A stretch of DNA of 36,587 nt, taken from a virus. Below are positions 7,623-15,418 of the stretch, in pieces. The stretch spans positions 1 to 36,587 of IMG/VR virus record IMGVR_UViG_3300020187_000091, one strand, 5' to 3'. The stretch's first letter is position 1; each line of letters begins with the position of its first letter. Under the pieces are notes generated by a model. The model searched no databases. It saw nothing but the letters and a program-made list of their open reading frames with translations, and was not told where the DNA came from. Both the position numbers and the translations under genes were made by a program.

Positions 7623-8700
7623 AATATTAATTTCTTTTCACTATGAACCTAAAGTAGAAATTAAGGGGGATATTGATAAAGAATATTTTGTAGAATTTAT
7701 TAATGGTTACACTAATAAAGTAATCCACTCCACCACTATTAGAAATAATATGTGGGCTAAATGTAATAAAAAATGGCATATTCCGTGGACTATTAAGATA
7801 AATGGTAATATCCACCATACTTGGGATTTGGAAAAACAAAATGTTAGAATTACATTAGATTCAAAATCTGTAGGAGATACATTAGCCTGGGCACCCCAAG
7901 CTGTTGAATTTGCTAAAAAATATAAATGTAAAGTAACTTTATCTACATTCCATAACTCATGGTTTAAAAATTTACCAATATATAACGATATTAACTTTAT
8001 AGAACCTGGAGAAAATGTAGAATGTTATGCCTCGTATAAATTGGGGTGGTATATAACTAATGATAAATGGGATGAAGGTGAATATCATCCAACATCACCT
8101 AATACTATACCACTTATTCAGGCGGCTACTGATATATTGGATTTACCTTATAAAGAAATAAACCATGGTGTTAATTTCAAACCTGGTAAACGTCCTATAA
8201 AAGAAAAATATATTTGCATAGGTCCACGTTCAACTGCGGGGTTAAAAGAATGGCCTTATTATTATTGGGAACACTTAGCTAAAATGTTAAATGACATAGG
8301 TTATAAAGTAGTTAATATATCTTATGAGGGGTTTAACCATGCTAATATAATAAATAAGGAAAAATTAAATTGGCAAGATACTTATAACCATCTCCACCAT
8401 GCTGAATATTTTATAGGATTAGGATCAGGTTTATCTTGGTTCAATTGGTCCATGAATAAACCAACATTAATGGTAAATAATTTTATTCCATATGGTTATG
8501 AGTTTACAAAGGGGTTAACTAAAGTAGAAGACTATTCAGTATGTAATAATTGTTGGGTAGATAAAAGAGTCCAATTTAATAAAGGAAAATGGGATTGGTG
8601 TCCAAGACATCAAGGCACTAATTCTGAACATATATGTCATAAAAATATTAAACCTGAAAAAGTTTATGAAGTATTATTAAAACTATTAAAATTTAAATAA
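7612..8700 (+). CDS. Autotransporter-heptosyltransferase-like glycosyltransferase (TibC/Aah type)
   Basis: This 362-residue protein matches the family of O-heptosyltransferases that hyperglycosylate autotransporter adhesins. Motifs in order: VRITLDSKSVGDTLAWAPQ (about 79-97), the YASYKLGW segment (about 138-145), IPLIQAATDILDL (about 164-176), YICIGPRSTAGLKEWP (GT-B donor half), YFIGLGSGLSWFNW (about 265-278), and a four-cysteine finger at C311, C314, C330 and C342, with the family's WDWCPRHQGT around C330. In TibC this CX2CX15C finger binds iron. All four cysteines are present, so the enzyme looks intact. The N-terminal 75 residues are less conserved. It is translationally coupled to the upstream GT4 gene. 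Assignment to the family is strong; the sugar and acceptor in a phage are unknown. Confidence 0.85.
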   Translation: MKNKILISFHYEPKVEIKGDIDKEYFVEFINGYTNKVIHSTTIRNNMWAKCNKKWHIPWTIKINGNIHHTWDLEKQNVRITLDSKSVGDTLAWAPQAVEFAKKYKCKVTLSTFHNSWFKNLPIYNDINFIEPGENVECYASYKLGWYITNDKWDEGEYHPTSPNTIPLIQAATDILDLPYKEINHGVNFKPGKRPIKEKYICIGPRSTAGLKEWPYYYWEHLAKMLNDIGYKVVNISYEGFNHANIINKEKLNWQDTYNHLHHAEYFIGLGSGLSWFNWSMNKPTLMVNNFIPYGYEFTKGLTKVEDYSVCNNCWVDKRVQFNKGKWDWCPRHQGTNSEHICHKNIKPEKVYEVLLKLLKFK

Positions 8701-8708
8701 AAATACAC

Positions 8709-8718
8709 ATATTTATAA
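8709..8718 (+). promoter_or_regulatory. Late promoter box ATATTTATAA
   Basis: Exact motif with the flank TTAAAACAATT, 16 nt before the ATG at 8735. Confidence 0.58.
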
Positions 8719-8734
8719 TTAAAACAATTAAACA

Positions 8735-8986
8735 ATGAAGTTATCTAAAGAAGAATTACAATCAATTAATGATTTACAGTTACAAAGCGATCAAATTAAA
8801 TTTGCTTTTGGAGAGTTAAAAATCCAAGAATTAAATTTATTTGAACAACTTAAAAGTGTAGGTGTGCAACAAAACGAATTAGGGGTAGTCCTTACTGAAA
8901 AATATGGAAATGGCCGAATTGACTTATCAACTGGGGAAGTTACACCTCTTGATGAAGAAAATACCACAACTCCAGAAACACCTTAA
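8735..8986 (+). CDS. Small coiled-coil protein next to the tail sheath gene
   Basis: This 83-residue protein is mostly helical. Residues 2-60 have heptad-like leucine and isoleucine spacing (LSKEELQSINDLQLQSDQI and on), followed by EKYGNGRIDLSTGEVTPL and an acidic, Thr-rich tail. The short GxGxIDLxTGExTP segment resembles the ending of small hypothetical proteins found beside sheath genes in other T4-like phages. No function is known to me; a chaperone or minor tail role would fit. It has its own late box, and a terminator overlaps its stop codon, so it can be a single-gene transcript. Confidence 0.75.
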   Translation: MKLSKEELQSINDLQLQSDQIKFAFGELKIQELNLFEQLKSVGVQQNELGVVLTEKYGNGRIDLSTGEVTPLDEENTTTPETP

Positions 8987-9004
8987 TTTTTTGAGGTTTT
9001 TTTT
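8980..9004 (+). terminator. Weak Rho-independent terminator overlapping a stop codon
   Basis: ACCTTAA (8980-8986) pairs with TTGAGGT (8991-8997), including one G-T pair, over a TTTT loop and leads into T8. The stem contains the TAA stop of the preceding gene. It is AT-rich, so termination may be partial. Confidence 0.55.
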
Positions 9005-9005
9005 A

Positions 9006-9015
9006 ATATTTATAA
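9006..9015 (+). promoter_or_regulatory. Late promoter box for the tail sheath gene
   Basis: Exact ATATTTATAA directly after the terminator T-run and 25 nt before the sheath ATG. Confidence 0.6.
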
Positions 9016-9040
9016 ATAAATACAATAAATAACATATAAA

Positions 9041-11290
9041 ATGGCAGAAACATTAATATCACCTGGTGTATTGGCTCGCGAAAATGATCAATCTTTTATT
9101 CAAGGTCAACCAGTAGAAGCAGGAGCGGCTGTAGTAGGACCAGCGGCTAAAGGTCCTGTTGGCATTCCAACATTAGTAACTTCATTTAGTGAGTACAGAG
9201 CAATTTTTGGTGGAGCTATTACTAGTGGATCATCAGAATACACTTACTTAACATCAATCTCAGCAAATAATTATTTTTCTCAAGGAGGAAAGTCATTATT
9301 AGTAACTAGAGTAGCAAAAGGTACATTTACCGATGCTACATCTACGGATTTATATAATTCTGTAGAAACTGGGGATTTAGCATTAAAAACTTTATCTGTT
9401 ACAGGTGGTGTAGGAGGAGTAGCTTCAACTTATAGTAATGTTCCTTTAACAGCATCAAATGGTACTGAAGGTATTATTACTATTGTAAAAGGTTTAGCAG
9501 CAGGTAAATTAGACACCTCAGCAGATGCTTTGTTAAGTTCAATTTCACAACAATCTACAGGAGTAGCAGCTTCTACTTACGCAAGTGTTGCAACAACAAC
9601 AAATGGCGCAGGTTCAGGAGCAGTATTAACTTTAGTAGCTGATGGAACTGTTTCTTCAGTTACAGTAACGACACAAGGAAGTGGATATGCTGTTGGAGAT
9701 GAGTTAGTTGTAGCAGGAAGTGCTATTGGATCATCATCAGATATTAAATTTATATTAGTAGCAGATGATATAGTAGTAGAAGTAGAAAGTGCAACTATTA
9801 CTACAGCAGGAAGTGGATATGTTGTAGGAGAAACAATTTCAGTAGGATCAGCGGCGTTAGGAGGAGGAACAGATGTTTCTTATACTTTAACTGCTGGAGA
9901 TATTGTAAATCAAGTTCCTTTTGTATTATCTACTATATCTGAAGGAGTTATAATGAATAGTTCAGGTTCAGAAGTAGGAAATGGCGCTTTATCTTTAGGT
10001 ACACAAGACAACATTCGATGGGAAATTGTTTCATCAAACGTAAATTCTGGTACATTTAGCTTATTAGTTCGTAGTGGTAATGATACTAACCGAAATAAAT
10101 CAATTTTAGAAACTTGGACAAACTTATCATTAGATCCAAAAGCACCTAATTATTTAGAAAAAGTAATTGGTAACACAAGCTATTCTATAGTAGTTGATGG
10201 TGTTGATTCTTACGTACAATCACAAGGAGAATATATTAATAAAAGTAAATACTTAAGAGTATCTGCAGTAACAGCAAAAACACCAGATTATTTCGATAAT
10301 GCTGGAAATGCAAAATCAGCATATACTTCAAGCTTACCATTTGTAGGTTCAGGTTCATTTAGTGGAGCCGTAGGTACATTATTTGGTGCTGGAGCTAAAT
10401 TTTATGATCAAATCACAGCAGCTGATATCCAAGGATTAAGCCCTAGTGATTATACATCATCAATCACTTTATTAAATAATAAAGATGATTATAAATTTAA
10501 TTTACTTACAGCCCCAGGATTAAATTCATCTGATCACTCAACACCAGTAAATTTATTGGTTACAACAGCAGAAGCACGTCAAGATTGCATCGCTGTAGTA
10601 GACCTAGATGGGTATGGGACAGGAATTAGTACTGTAATTAATAACGCAGCTTCGTTTGATAGTTCATATGCAGCTACATATTTCCCTTGGTTACAAACAT
10701 TAGATCCAAATACGGGACAAGCAGTATTCGTACCAGCTTCAACATTGATACCTGGTGTATATGCTTTCACAGATGCTTCAAGTGATGCATGGTTTGCACC
10801 TGCAGGTTTAACAAGAGGTGCTCTTGGAAATGTAACTAAAGCAGAAAGAAAATTAACAACAACAAACAGAGATTCACTATATGAAGCTAATGTAAATCCA
10901 ATTGCAACATTCCCAGGAAATGGAGTTGTAGTATTTGGACAAAAAACATTACAGAAACGAGCTAGCGCATTAGATCGTGTGAATGTACGTAGATTATTGA
11001 TTGCTCTAAAAGGCTATATATCTCAGGTATCTGACAACTTAGTATTTGAACAAAACACGATTGCTACAAGAAATACTTTCTTAGCACAAGTAAACCCATA
11101 CTTAGAATCAGTACAACAAAGACAAGGATTGTATGCATTCAAAGTAGTAATGGATGATACTAATAACACTCCAGATGTAATCGATAGAAACCAACTAGTA
11201 GGTCAAATCTATTTACAACCAACTAGAACAGCAGAATTTATTATGTTAGATTTTAATGTTTTACCAACAGGAGCAGTTTTTCCGGAATAA
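9041..11290 (+). CDS. gp18: Tail sheath protein, gp18-like
   Basis: This 749-residue protein is the contractile sheath subunit (T4 gp18 has 659). The N-terminus SPGVLARENDQSF, followed by AAVVGPAAKGPVGIPTLVTS and FSEYRAIFGG, is the standard opening of sheath proteins. The C-terminal region (about 610-749) holds the conserved fold: NPIATFPGNGVVVFGQKTL, ALDRVNVRRLLIALKGYI, NTFLAQVNPYLESVQQRQGL and FIMLDFNVLPTGAVF. The middle carries extra surface domains, including a duplicated GSGY.VG unit at about residues 210-288. The gene has its own late box. T4-type sheaths tolerate variation in the outer domains, so the extra length is not surprising. Confidence 0.95.
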   Translation: MAETLISPGVLARENDQSFIQGQPVEAGAAVVGPAAKGPVGIPTLVTSFSEYRAIFGGAITSGSSEYTYLTSISANNYFSQGGKSLLVTRVAKGTFTDATSTDLYNSVETGDLALKTLSVTGGVGGVASTYSNVPLTASNGTEGIITIVKGLAAGKLDTSADALLSSISQQSTGVAASTYASVATTTNGAGSGAVLTLVADGTVSSVTVTTQGSGYAVGDELVVAGSAIGSSSDIKFILVADDIVVEVESATITTAGSGYVVGETISVGSAALGGGTDVSYTLTAGDIVNQVPFVLSTISEGVIMNSSGSEVGNGALSLGTQDNIRWEIVSSNVNSGTFSLLVRSGNDTNRNKSILETWTNLSLDPKAPNYLEKVIGNTSYSIVVDGVDSYVQSQGEYINKSKYLRVSAVTAKTPDYFDNAGNAKSAYTSSLPFVGSGSFSGAVGTLFGAGAKFYDQITAADIQGLSPSDYTSSITLLNNKDDYKFNLLTAPGLNSSDHSTPVNLLVTTAEARQDCIAVVDLDGYGTGISTVINNAASFDSSYAATYFPWLQTLDPNTGQAVFVPASTLIPGVYAFTDASSDAWFAPAGLTRGALGNVTKAERKLTTTNRDSLYEANVNPIATFPGNGVVVFGQKTLQKRASALDRVNVRRLLIALKGYISQVSDNLVFEQNTIATRNTFLAQVNPYLESVQQRQGLYAFKVVMDDTNNTPDVIDRNQLVGQIYLQPTRTAEFIMLDFNVLPTGAVFPE
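9668..9904 (+). repeat. Tandem 44-residue repeat inside the sheath gene
   Basis: Two units start at residues about 210 and 254, with GSGY at 213 and 257. Each reads TT.GSGY.VG(D/E), then a small-residue strand, then a DI ending (VADDI, TAGDI). The preceding segment GSGAVLTLVADGTVSSVTV looks like the lead-in strands of the same module. Ser/Gly/Val-rich beta repeats of this style occur in virion surface proteins; this is probably a decoration domain on the outside of the sheath. Confidence 0.7.
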
Positions 11291-11305
11291 AAACAAAATA
11301 TTTAA

Positions 11306-11315
11306 ATATTTATAA
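11306..11315 (+). promoter_or_regulatory. Late promoter box for the tail tube gene
   Basis: Exact ATATTTATAA, 17 nt before the ATG at 11333, in the 42-nt gap between sheath and tube genes. Gives the abundant tube protein its own transcript. Confidence 0.6.
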
Positions 11316-11332
11316 TAAAATAAACACATAAA

Positions 11333-11821
11333 ATGGCAGTATTAGATCCTAACGAAATATTTTATACGGCATTTGAGCCGAAACAAAAGAACAGATTCAT
11401 CATGTATATTGATGGTTTCCCTTCATACCTTATGAAAGGTGTAGGAGCTGTAACTGTATCACAAGGAACAGTACCTTTAAATCACATTAACGTTCAACGT
11501 TTTGTGAAAGGTAAAACAACTTGGGGTACTATTCAATTTACATTATTTGATCCAATCACTCCATCTGGTGCACAATCAGTAATGGAATGGGTTAGATTAC
11601 ATCACGAATCAGTAACAGGTAGAGATGGGTATAGTGATTTCTATAAAAAAGATTTAACTATTAACGTATTAGGACCTGTAGGTGATATCGTATCTGAATG
11701 GATTATCAAGGGAGCATTAATTACAGAAGCTTCATTTGGAGATTACAACTGGGATACTGAAAATGCTGCTCAAGAACTTACAATGACAGTACAACCTGAT
11801 TATTGTGTATTAAATTTCTAA
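11333..11821 (+). CDS. gp19: Tail tube protein, gp19-like
   Basis: This 162-residue protein is nearly identical in length to T4 gp19 (163) and forms the inner tube through which DNA passes. Position immediately after the sheath gene, and the features KNRFIMYIDGFPSYLMKGVG, the strand KTTWGTIQFTLFDPI, WVRLHHESVTGRDGYSDFYKKDLTI and LITEASFGDYNWDTENAAQELTMTVQPDYC, are all typical of T4-type tube proteins. A strong terminator follows 30 nt after the stop. Confidence 0.95.
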   Translation: MAVLDPNEIFYTAFEPKQKNRFIMYIDGFPSYLMKGVGAVTVSQGTVPLNHINVQRFVKGKTTWGTIQFTLFDPITPSGAQSVMEWVRLHHESVTGRDGYSDFYKKDLTINVLGPVGDIVSEWIIKGALITEASFGDYNWDTENAAQELTMTVQPDYCVLNF

Positions 11822-11851
11822 TTTTTCATTTTACTTTAAATAATAAACAGA

Positions 11852-11882
11852 AGGAGCTTGATTTGTCAAGCTCCTCTTTTTT
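11852..11882 (+). terminator. Rho-independent terminator after the tail tube gene
   Basis: AGGAGCTTG (11852-11860) pairs perfectly with CAAGCTCCT (11867-11875) over ATTTGT and runs into CTTTTTT. Ends the tube transcript. Confidence 0.92.
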
Positions 11883-11893
11883 ATTCATATTAT

Positions 11894-11999
11894 CCCTTTA
11901 AGTAAGGGTGGAAGCTTCTACTATACCAACACCCAACCCTTAACTGTAGAAGAGAACAGAAAAAAGAAAGATAGGTTGGATATTAGATAGATTTTTTTT
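11894..11999 (+). other. Structured non-coding spacer with a possible H-type pseudoknot
   Basis: Between the tube terminator and the next promoter-like box I see interleaved complementary segments: TAAGGGT (11903-11909) with ACCCTTA (11936-11942), and CTTCTAC (11915-11921) with GTAGAAG (11946-11952), which together would form a pseudoknot. Alternatives are CCCTT (11894-11898) with AAGGG (11904-11908), and CCAACC (11933-11938) with GGTTGG (11974-11979). The stretch ends in T8 (11992-11999). It has no open frame of note. It could be a small RNA or a processed terminator region. Confidence 0.35.
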
Positions 12000-12006
12000 A
12001 TATTAC

Positions 12007-12017
12007 ATATGTATTAA
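12007..12017 (+). promoter_or_regulatory. ATATGTATnAA box before the gp26-like gene
   Basis: ATATGTATTAA lies 8 nt after a T8 run and about 30 nt before the ATG at 12047. It shares its core with boxes at 3054 and 30887. Confidence 0.35.
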
Positions 12018-12046
12018 CGAACAAAACGTTTTAATAAATAAAGATT

Positions 12047-12772
12047 ATGACTGAATTTAAATTCCCAACAGAAGAAATTGAATTACCCTCTAGAGGATTA
12101 ATATACCCTCCCGACAACCCACTATCCAGTGGTAAAGTAGAAATTAAATATATGACTGCTAAAGAAGAGGATATTCTAACCAACCAATCTTACATACAGA
12201 AAGGTACAGTTTTAGATAAATTGCTAGAATCTGTAATAGTATCTAAAATTAACATTAATGACTTAATTGTAGGTGATAAAAATGCACTTTTAATAGCAAC
12301 TCGTATATTAGGGTATGGTAGTAATTATGAAATCACCATTAATGGAAATGTAGAAAGTATTAACCTTACAGATATCGAAAATAAACCCTTTAGTGAAGAT
12401 AAGGTACAAAAAGGAGTAAATGAATTTTCTTTTACTTTACCTCATAGTGATACACCAATCACTTATAAAATTTTAACTGGTAAAGATGAAAAAAATATAG
12501 AAAGGGAACTAATTGGACTTAAAAAAATAAACAAAAATTCTTCCCCTGATTTATCAACAAGATTAAAATACGTAATAACCTCAGTTAATGGGGATACAGA
12601 AACAAAAACTATTAGAGAATTTGTGGATGGGTATCTATTAGCTAGAGATTCTAGAGCACTACGAGAACACATCAAAAATACCCAACCTGATGTAGACCTT
12701 AATGTAATTCTAGATTCAGGAGAGGAGGCTAAAGTGCCCATTGGGCTTAACTTTTTTTGGCCTGACGCCTAG
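12047..12772 (+). CDS. gp26-like baseplate assembly / tail chaperone protein
   Basis: This 241-residue protein has the hallmark opening of the T4 gp26-type family: FPTEEIELPSRGLIYPPDNPLSSGKVEIKYMTAKEEDILTN at about residues 4-46, followed by GTVLDKLLESVIV. The C-terminus VPIGLNFFWPDA is also family-like. In T4, gp26 is needed for baseplate hub assembly; in related phages genes in this position before the tape measure act as tail assembly chaperones. The last coding stretch crosses a T7 run (12752-12758), and an open frame shifted by +1 continues past the stop for 92 more codons. It is therefore probably the first half of a frameshift pair with the 12741-13049 frame. Confidence 0.7.
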   Translation: MTEFKFPTEEIELPSRGLIYPPDNPLSSGKVEIKYMTAKEEDILTNQSYIQKGTVLDKLLESVIVSKININDLIVGDKNALLIATRILGYGSNYEITINGNVESINLTDIENKPFSEDKVQKGVNEFSFTLPHSDTPITYKILTGKDEKNIERELIGLKKINKNSSPDLSTRLKYVITSVNGDTETKTIREFVDGYLLARDSRALREHIKNTQPDVDLNVILDSGEEAKVPIGLNFFWPDA

Positions 12773-13049
12773 TCTAGCACCCCAAATAAGAATAAATTTA
12801 TTTAGACAGATCCACCAAATAATTTTCCATGGAAAGGGTGGGTATGATCACCATACTGTATATAATATGCCATTATGGCTTCGTAAATTTACATTTTCTG
12901 AAATTCAAAAGTTTTATGACGATGAAAAGGAAGCACAAGAAAAACCAACTTCAGGTAAATCAAATTTAATAAATTCCGATGGTACTGTAAACGCCCCTGA
13001 TTTTAAAAAAGCATCACAAGATTACAAAGGAAGGAGCAGCTATAAATAG
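12741..13049 (+). CDS. Second tail-assembly frame, probably expressed by frameshift
   Basis: This 102-codon frame overlaps the end of the gp26-like gene by 32 nt. The frame is open from 12714. The only candidate initiator before its conserved part is TTG at 12741; the first ATG (12867) would cut off half the protein. Its core, IHQIIFHGKGGYDHHTVYNM followed by PLWLRKFTFSEI, resembles the downstream half of tail assembly chaperone pairs. The upstream frame reads AAC TTT TTT TGG; sliding forward by one base gives TTT GGC, so a fused product of about 340 residues is possible. A purine-rich AGGAGAGGAGG (12718-12728) lies upstream and could serve either as a ribosome site for the TTG or as a stimulator. 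A terminator overlaps its stop codon. Confidence 0.6.
   Translation: MGLTFFGLTPSLAPQIRINLFRQIHQIIFHGKGGYDHHTVYNMPLWLRKFTFSEIQKFYDDEKEAQEKPTSGKSNLINSDGTVNAPDFKKASQDYKGRSSYK
12750..12761 (+). other. Candidate +1 (or -2) ribosomal frameshift site
   Basis: The T7 run at 12752-12758 lies in the overlap of the two frames, 12 nt before the zero-frame stop at 12770-12772. Both frames encode F-F here, so the pairing of Phe-tRNA is preserved after the slip. The downstream frame is +1 relative to the upstream one, so this is not the common -1 arrangement. Confidence 0.45.
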
Positions 13050-13060
13050 TTGCTCTTTTT
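13034..13060 (+). terminator. Rho-independent terminator overlapping a stop codon
   Basis: GAGCAGCTA (13034-13042) pairs with TAGTTGCTC (13047-13055), with one G-T pair and a TAAA loop, followed by T5. The TAG stop of the preceding frame lies in the 3' arm. Immediately followed by the late box of the tape measure gene. Confidence 0.85.
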
Positions 13061-13061
13061 G

Positions 13062-13071
13062 ATATTTATAA
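13062..13071 (+). promoter_or_regulatory. Late promoter box for the tape measure gene
   Basis: Exact ATATTTATAA followed by CAAAAT, 12 nt before the ATG at 13084 and directly after a terminator. Confidence 0.6.
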
Positions 13072-13083
13072 CAAAATACCTTT

Positions 13084-15414
13084 ATGGCATCCGAACAAGA
13101 CTTAAATAGAGCTAAAGAACTTCTTGCTACTGAAGAAGCAAGATTATCTATAAAGCAAAAACAGAACAACTTAGATTCTGATTCTGTTGGCCTTGCTTCT
13201 TCCCTAGTTGACTCTATTAAAGAAATTCAAGGTATAAGTACTAAAAGAACAACTTTTGATACTAATATACTTAAGATTAATAAAGATATTTCTAAAGAAA
13301 TATTAGGGCAAAAAAGGGGTCTTGCTTCGGTTGAAGCTATAGATAAACAACTACTCAAAAATAAAGAATCCCTTAATAAAGCTTCAAAAATAGAAAATGC
13401 TTTAATCTCTTCTTTATCTTCTAAAGAACAAAAAAGGGTAAAATATGCTAATGATAGAGCTAGCGATATTTTAAAGGAAAAATCAATTCAAGAAGATTTA
13501 CTAGCAGCCGCGGAAACAGGAGCAGGGTTTGACCGAATAGCATTTGAAGCCTCTGAAAAAAGACAATTAAATGCTGAAGATACATTATCTTATCATACTA
13601 GATTATTGGGTCCTTTAGGTCAACAAGCAGTATTTACTAAACAAAATGCTGATGAATTAGAACGTCAGAATAAGATAAGAGAAAAAGAAAAGGGTATTAT
13701 TGAAGCCAATGAAAAAAAATTAGGAGCTTTTGGTGGTATTTTAAAAGGTATAAGTAAAATACCTATATTAGGGGACTTAGTAGACACGGACGCCATATTA
13801 GGTAAGGCCATGGATAAAATAAAAGATGGAGGAAGTGGTGTTGCCGGTTTAGGTGCGGGGTTGAAAGAAGCAGGAAGTCAAATGCTATCAAGTCTTACAA
13901 ACCCTGCTAACATAGCTTTATTCGCTTTTACTCAAATGCTTTCCCTACTAAAAACAATGGGTGAGCTCATACTAGGGAATAATGCAAAAATAACTCAGTT
14001 TGAGAAAACTATGGTTATGTCTAGTAGTGAAGCTAAAACTCTTGCAGGTACTTTTTCTGAAACCGCTGGGGAATTAGATGATATAAATGTAACAAGTAAG
14101 GGTATGATCCATACCTTTATGGATATGAGCCAACAATTTGGCTTTATGGCCAAATTTTCACAAGACACATTAGCAACTGCTACTAGGTTACAAGCAACAA
14201 CCGGTATAACTGCTGAAGCAGCAGGATCACTAGCTGCATCTTCAGAAATAACTGCCGGGAGTTTTGATGACCAATATAAAAACGCACTAGCTACCAGTTA
14301 CGAATTACAAAGACAAACAGGAGTTCAGTTTGATATGAAAGGAATTTTAGAAGAAACTTCTAAAGTAACTGGAACTGTTAGAGCTAACTTAGGTGGAAAT
14401 ATAGAAGCAATTGCAAAAGCAGTTACTCAAGCTAAACTATTTGGTGCCTCCTTAGATGATGTCGCGTCTGCGGGAAATGCCTTGTTAGATTTTGAAAGTT
14501 CAATAACCAAGGAACTAGAAGCTGAATTACTAATTGGTAGAAATATTAATTTAGAGAAAGCAAGGGCAGCGGCCTTAGCCGGTGATCAAGTAACACTAGC
14601 ACAAGAATTACAAAAGGAAGCAGGTACCTTATCTGAATTCCAAGATATGAATGTTATACAACAACAGGCTTTAGCTGCTGCCATGGGTATGACTTCTGAT
14701 CAAATGGCTGATATTTTATTTCAACAAGAAATACAAGGAAAATCAGCAGAAGATTTAAGAGCATTAGGTAAAGACGAATTGGCAAATAGGTTAGAGCAAC
14801 AAACAGCTCAAGAATCTTTAGCTGCCTCAATGGAATCGGCTAAATCAGCCTTGGGTGATATGTTAAAATTTATAGACCCTTTACTACAAGGAGTTGCTTT
14901 ATTTGCAACAACACTTTCGGGTATGGTTCCTATTATAGGAGCATTAGGTGCTGGTTTTGCTTTTATTAAAATTTCCCAAATGGCCACATCAGGTGCATTA
15001 ATGAAAAATTTAGGTCTTATGTGGGGTCAAGTAAAGGCATTAGCTGCTCAAGCTGTTGCTTTTGCTGTTGCAAACCCCTTTACGGCACTTGCTGGTTTAG
15101 CAATTGCGGGGGGTGTAGGTGCCTATTTATACTCTCAAGCAGATGATATGATGTCTCCTGGTGGAGCTGGAGGTGGATATGGTAAACGTACTCTAATGGG
15201 TCCTGAAGGGGCAATTGCCCTAAATAATAAAGATACTGTTATAGCAGGAACTAATTTATTTCCTAAAGAAAATGGATCATCTCAACAAAGTGTAACAAAC
15301 ACTACTGTAGTTAAACCCGATAATGGTAAAATGGAAAGCCTATTATCTAAATTAGTTATGCAAAACGATAAAAAACAAGAAATATCACCAGTTGGTTTAT
15401 ATGAAATTGCTTAA
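13084..15414 (+). CDS. Tape measure protein
   Basis: This 776-residue protein follows the tube and tail-chaperone genes, the usual place of the protein that sets tail length (T4 uses gp29, 590 residues). Residues about 1-225 are highly charged coiled coil. A short Gly/Ala-rich hydrophobic stretch follows at about 215-300. Residues 300-590 are helical with many Ala, Gln and Glu. A cluster of hydrophobic helices at about 600-690 (GVALFATTLSGMVPIIGALGAG, AVAFAVANPFTALAGLAIAG) resembles the membrane-active part of tape measures that helps DNA cross the inner membrane. The Gly-rich linker near 695-705 and the polar C-terminus complete the protein. No lytic domain is visible. Assigned by size, composition and position. 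Confidence 0.8.
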   Translation: MASEQDLNRAKELLATEEARLSIKQKQNNLDSDSVGLASSLVDSIKEIQGISTKRTTFDTNILKINKDISKEILGQKRGLASVEAIDKQLLKNKESLNKASKIENALISSLSSKEQKRVKYANDRASDILKEKSIQEDLLAAAETGAGFDRIAFEASEKRQLNAEDTLSYHTRLLGPLGQQAVFTKQNADELERQNKIREKEKGIIEANEKKLGAFGGILKGISKIPILGDLVDTDAILGKAMDKIKDGGSGVAGLGAGLKEAGSQMLSSLTNPANIALFAFTQMLSLLKTMGELILGNNAKITQFEKTMVMSSSEAKTLAGTFSETAGELDDINVTSKGMIHTFMDMSQQFGFMAKFSQDTLATATRLQATTGITAEAAGSLAASSEITAGSFDDQYKNALATSYELQRQTGVQFDMKGILEETSKVTGTVRANLGGNIEAIAKAVTQAKLFGASLDDVASAGNALLDFESSITKELEAELLIGRNINLEKARAAALAGDQVTLAQELQKEAGTLSEFQDMNVIQQQALAAAMGMTSDQMADILFQQEIQGKSAEDLRALGKDELANRLEQQTAQESLAASMESAKSALGDMLKFIDPLLQGVALFATTLSGMVPIIGALGAGFAFIKISQMATSGALMKNLGLMWGQVKALAAQAVAFAVANPFTALAGLAIAGGVGAYLYSQADDMMSPGGAGGGYGKRTLMGPEGAIALNNKDTVIAGTNLFPKENGSSQQSVTNTTVVKPDNGKMESLLSKLVMQNDKKQEISPVGLYEIA

Positions 15415-15418
15415 TTCA

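Noticed and set aside
11894-11999. tRNA gene in the tube-gp26 spacer
   Set aside because: No cloverleaf, T-loop GTTCRA or acceptor-stem pairing could be drawn; the complementarity fits a pseudoknot instead.
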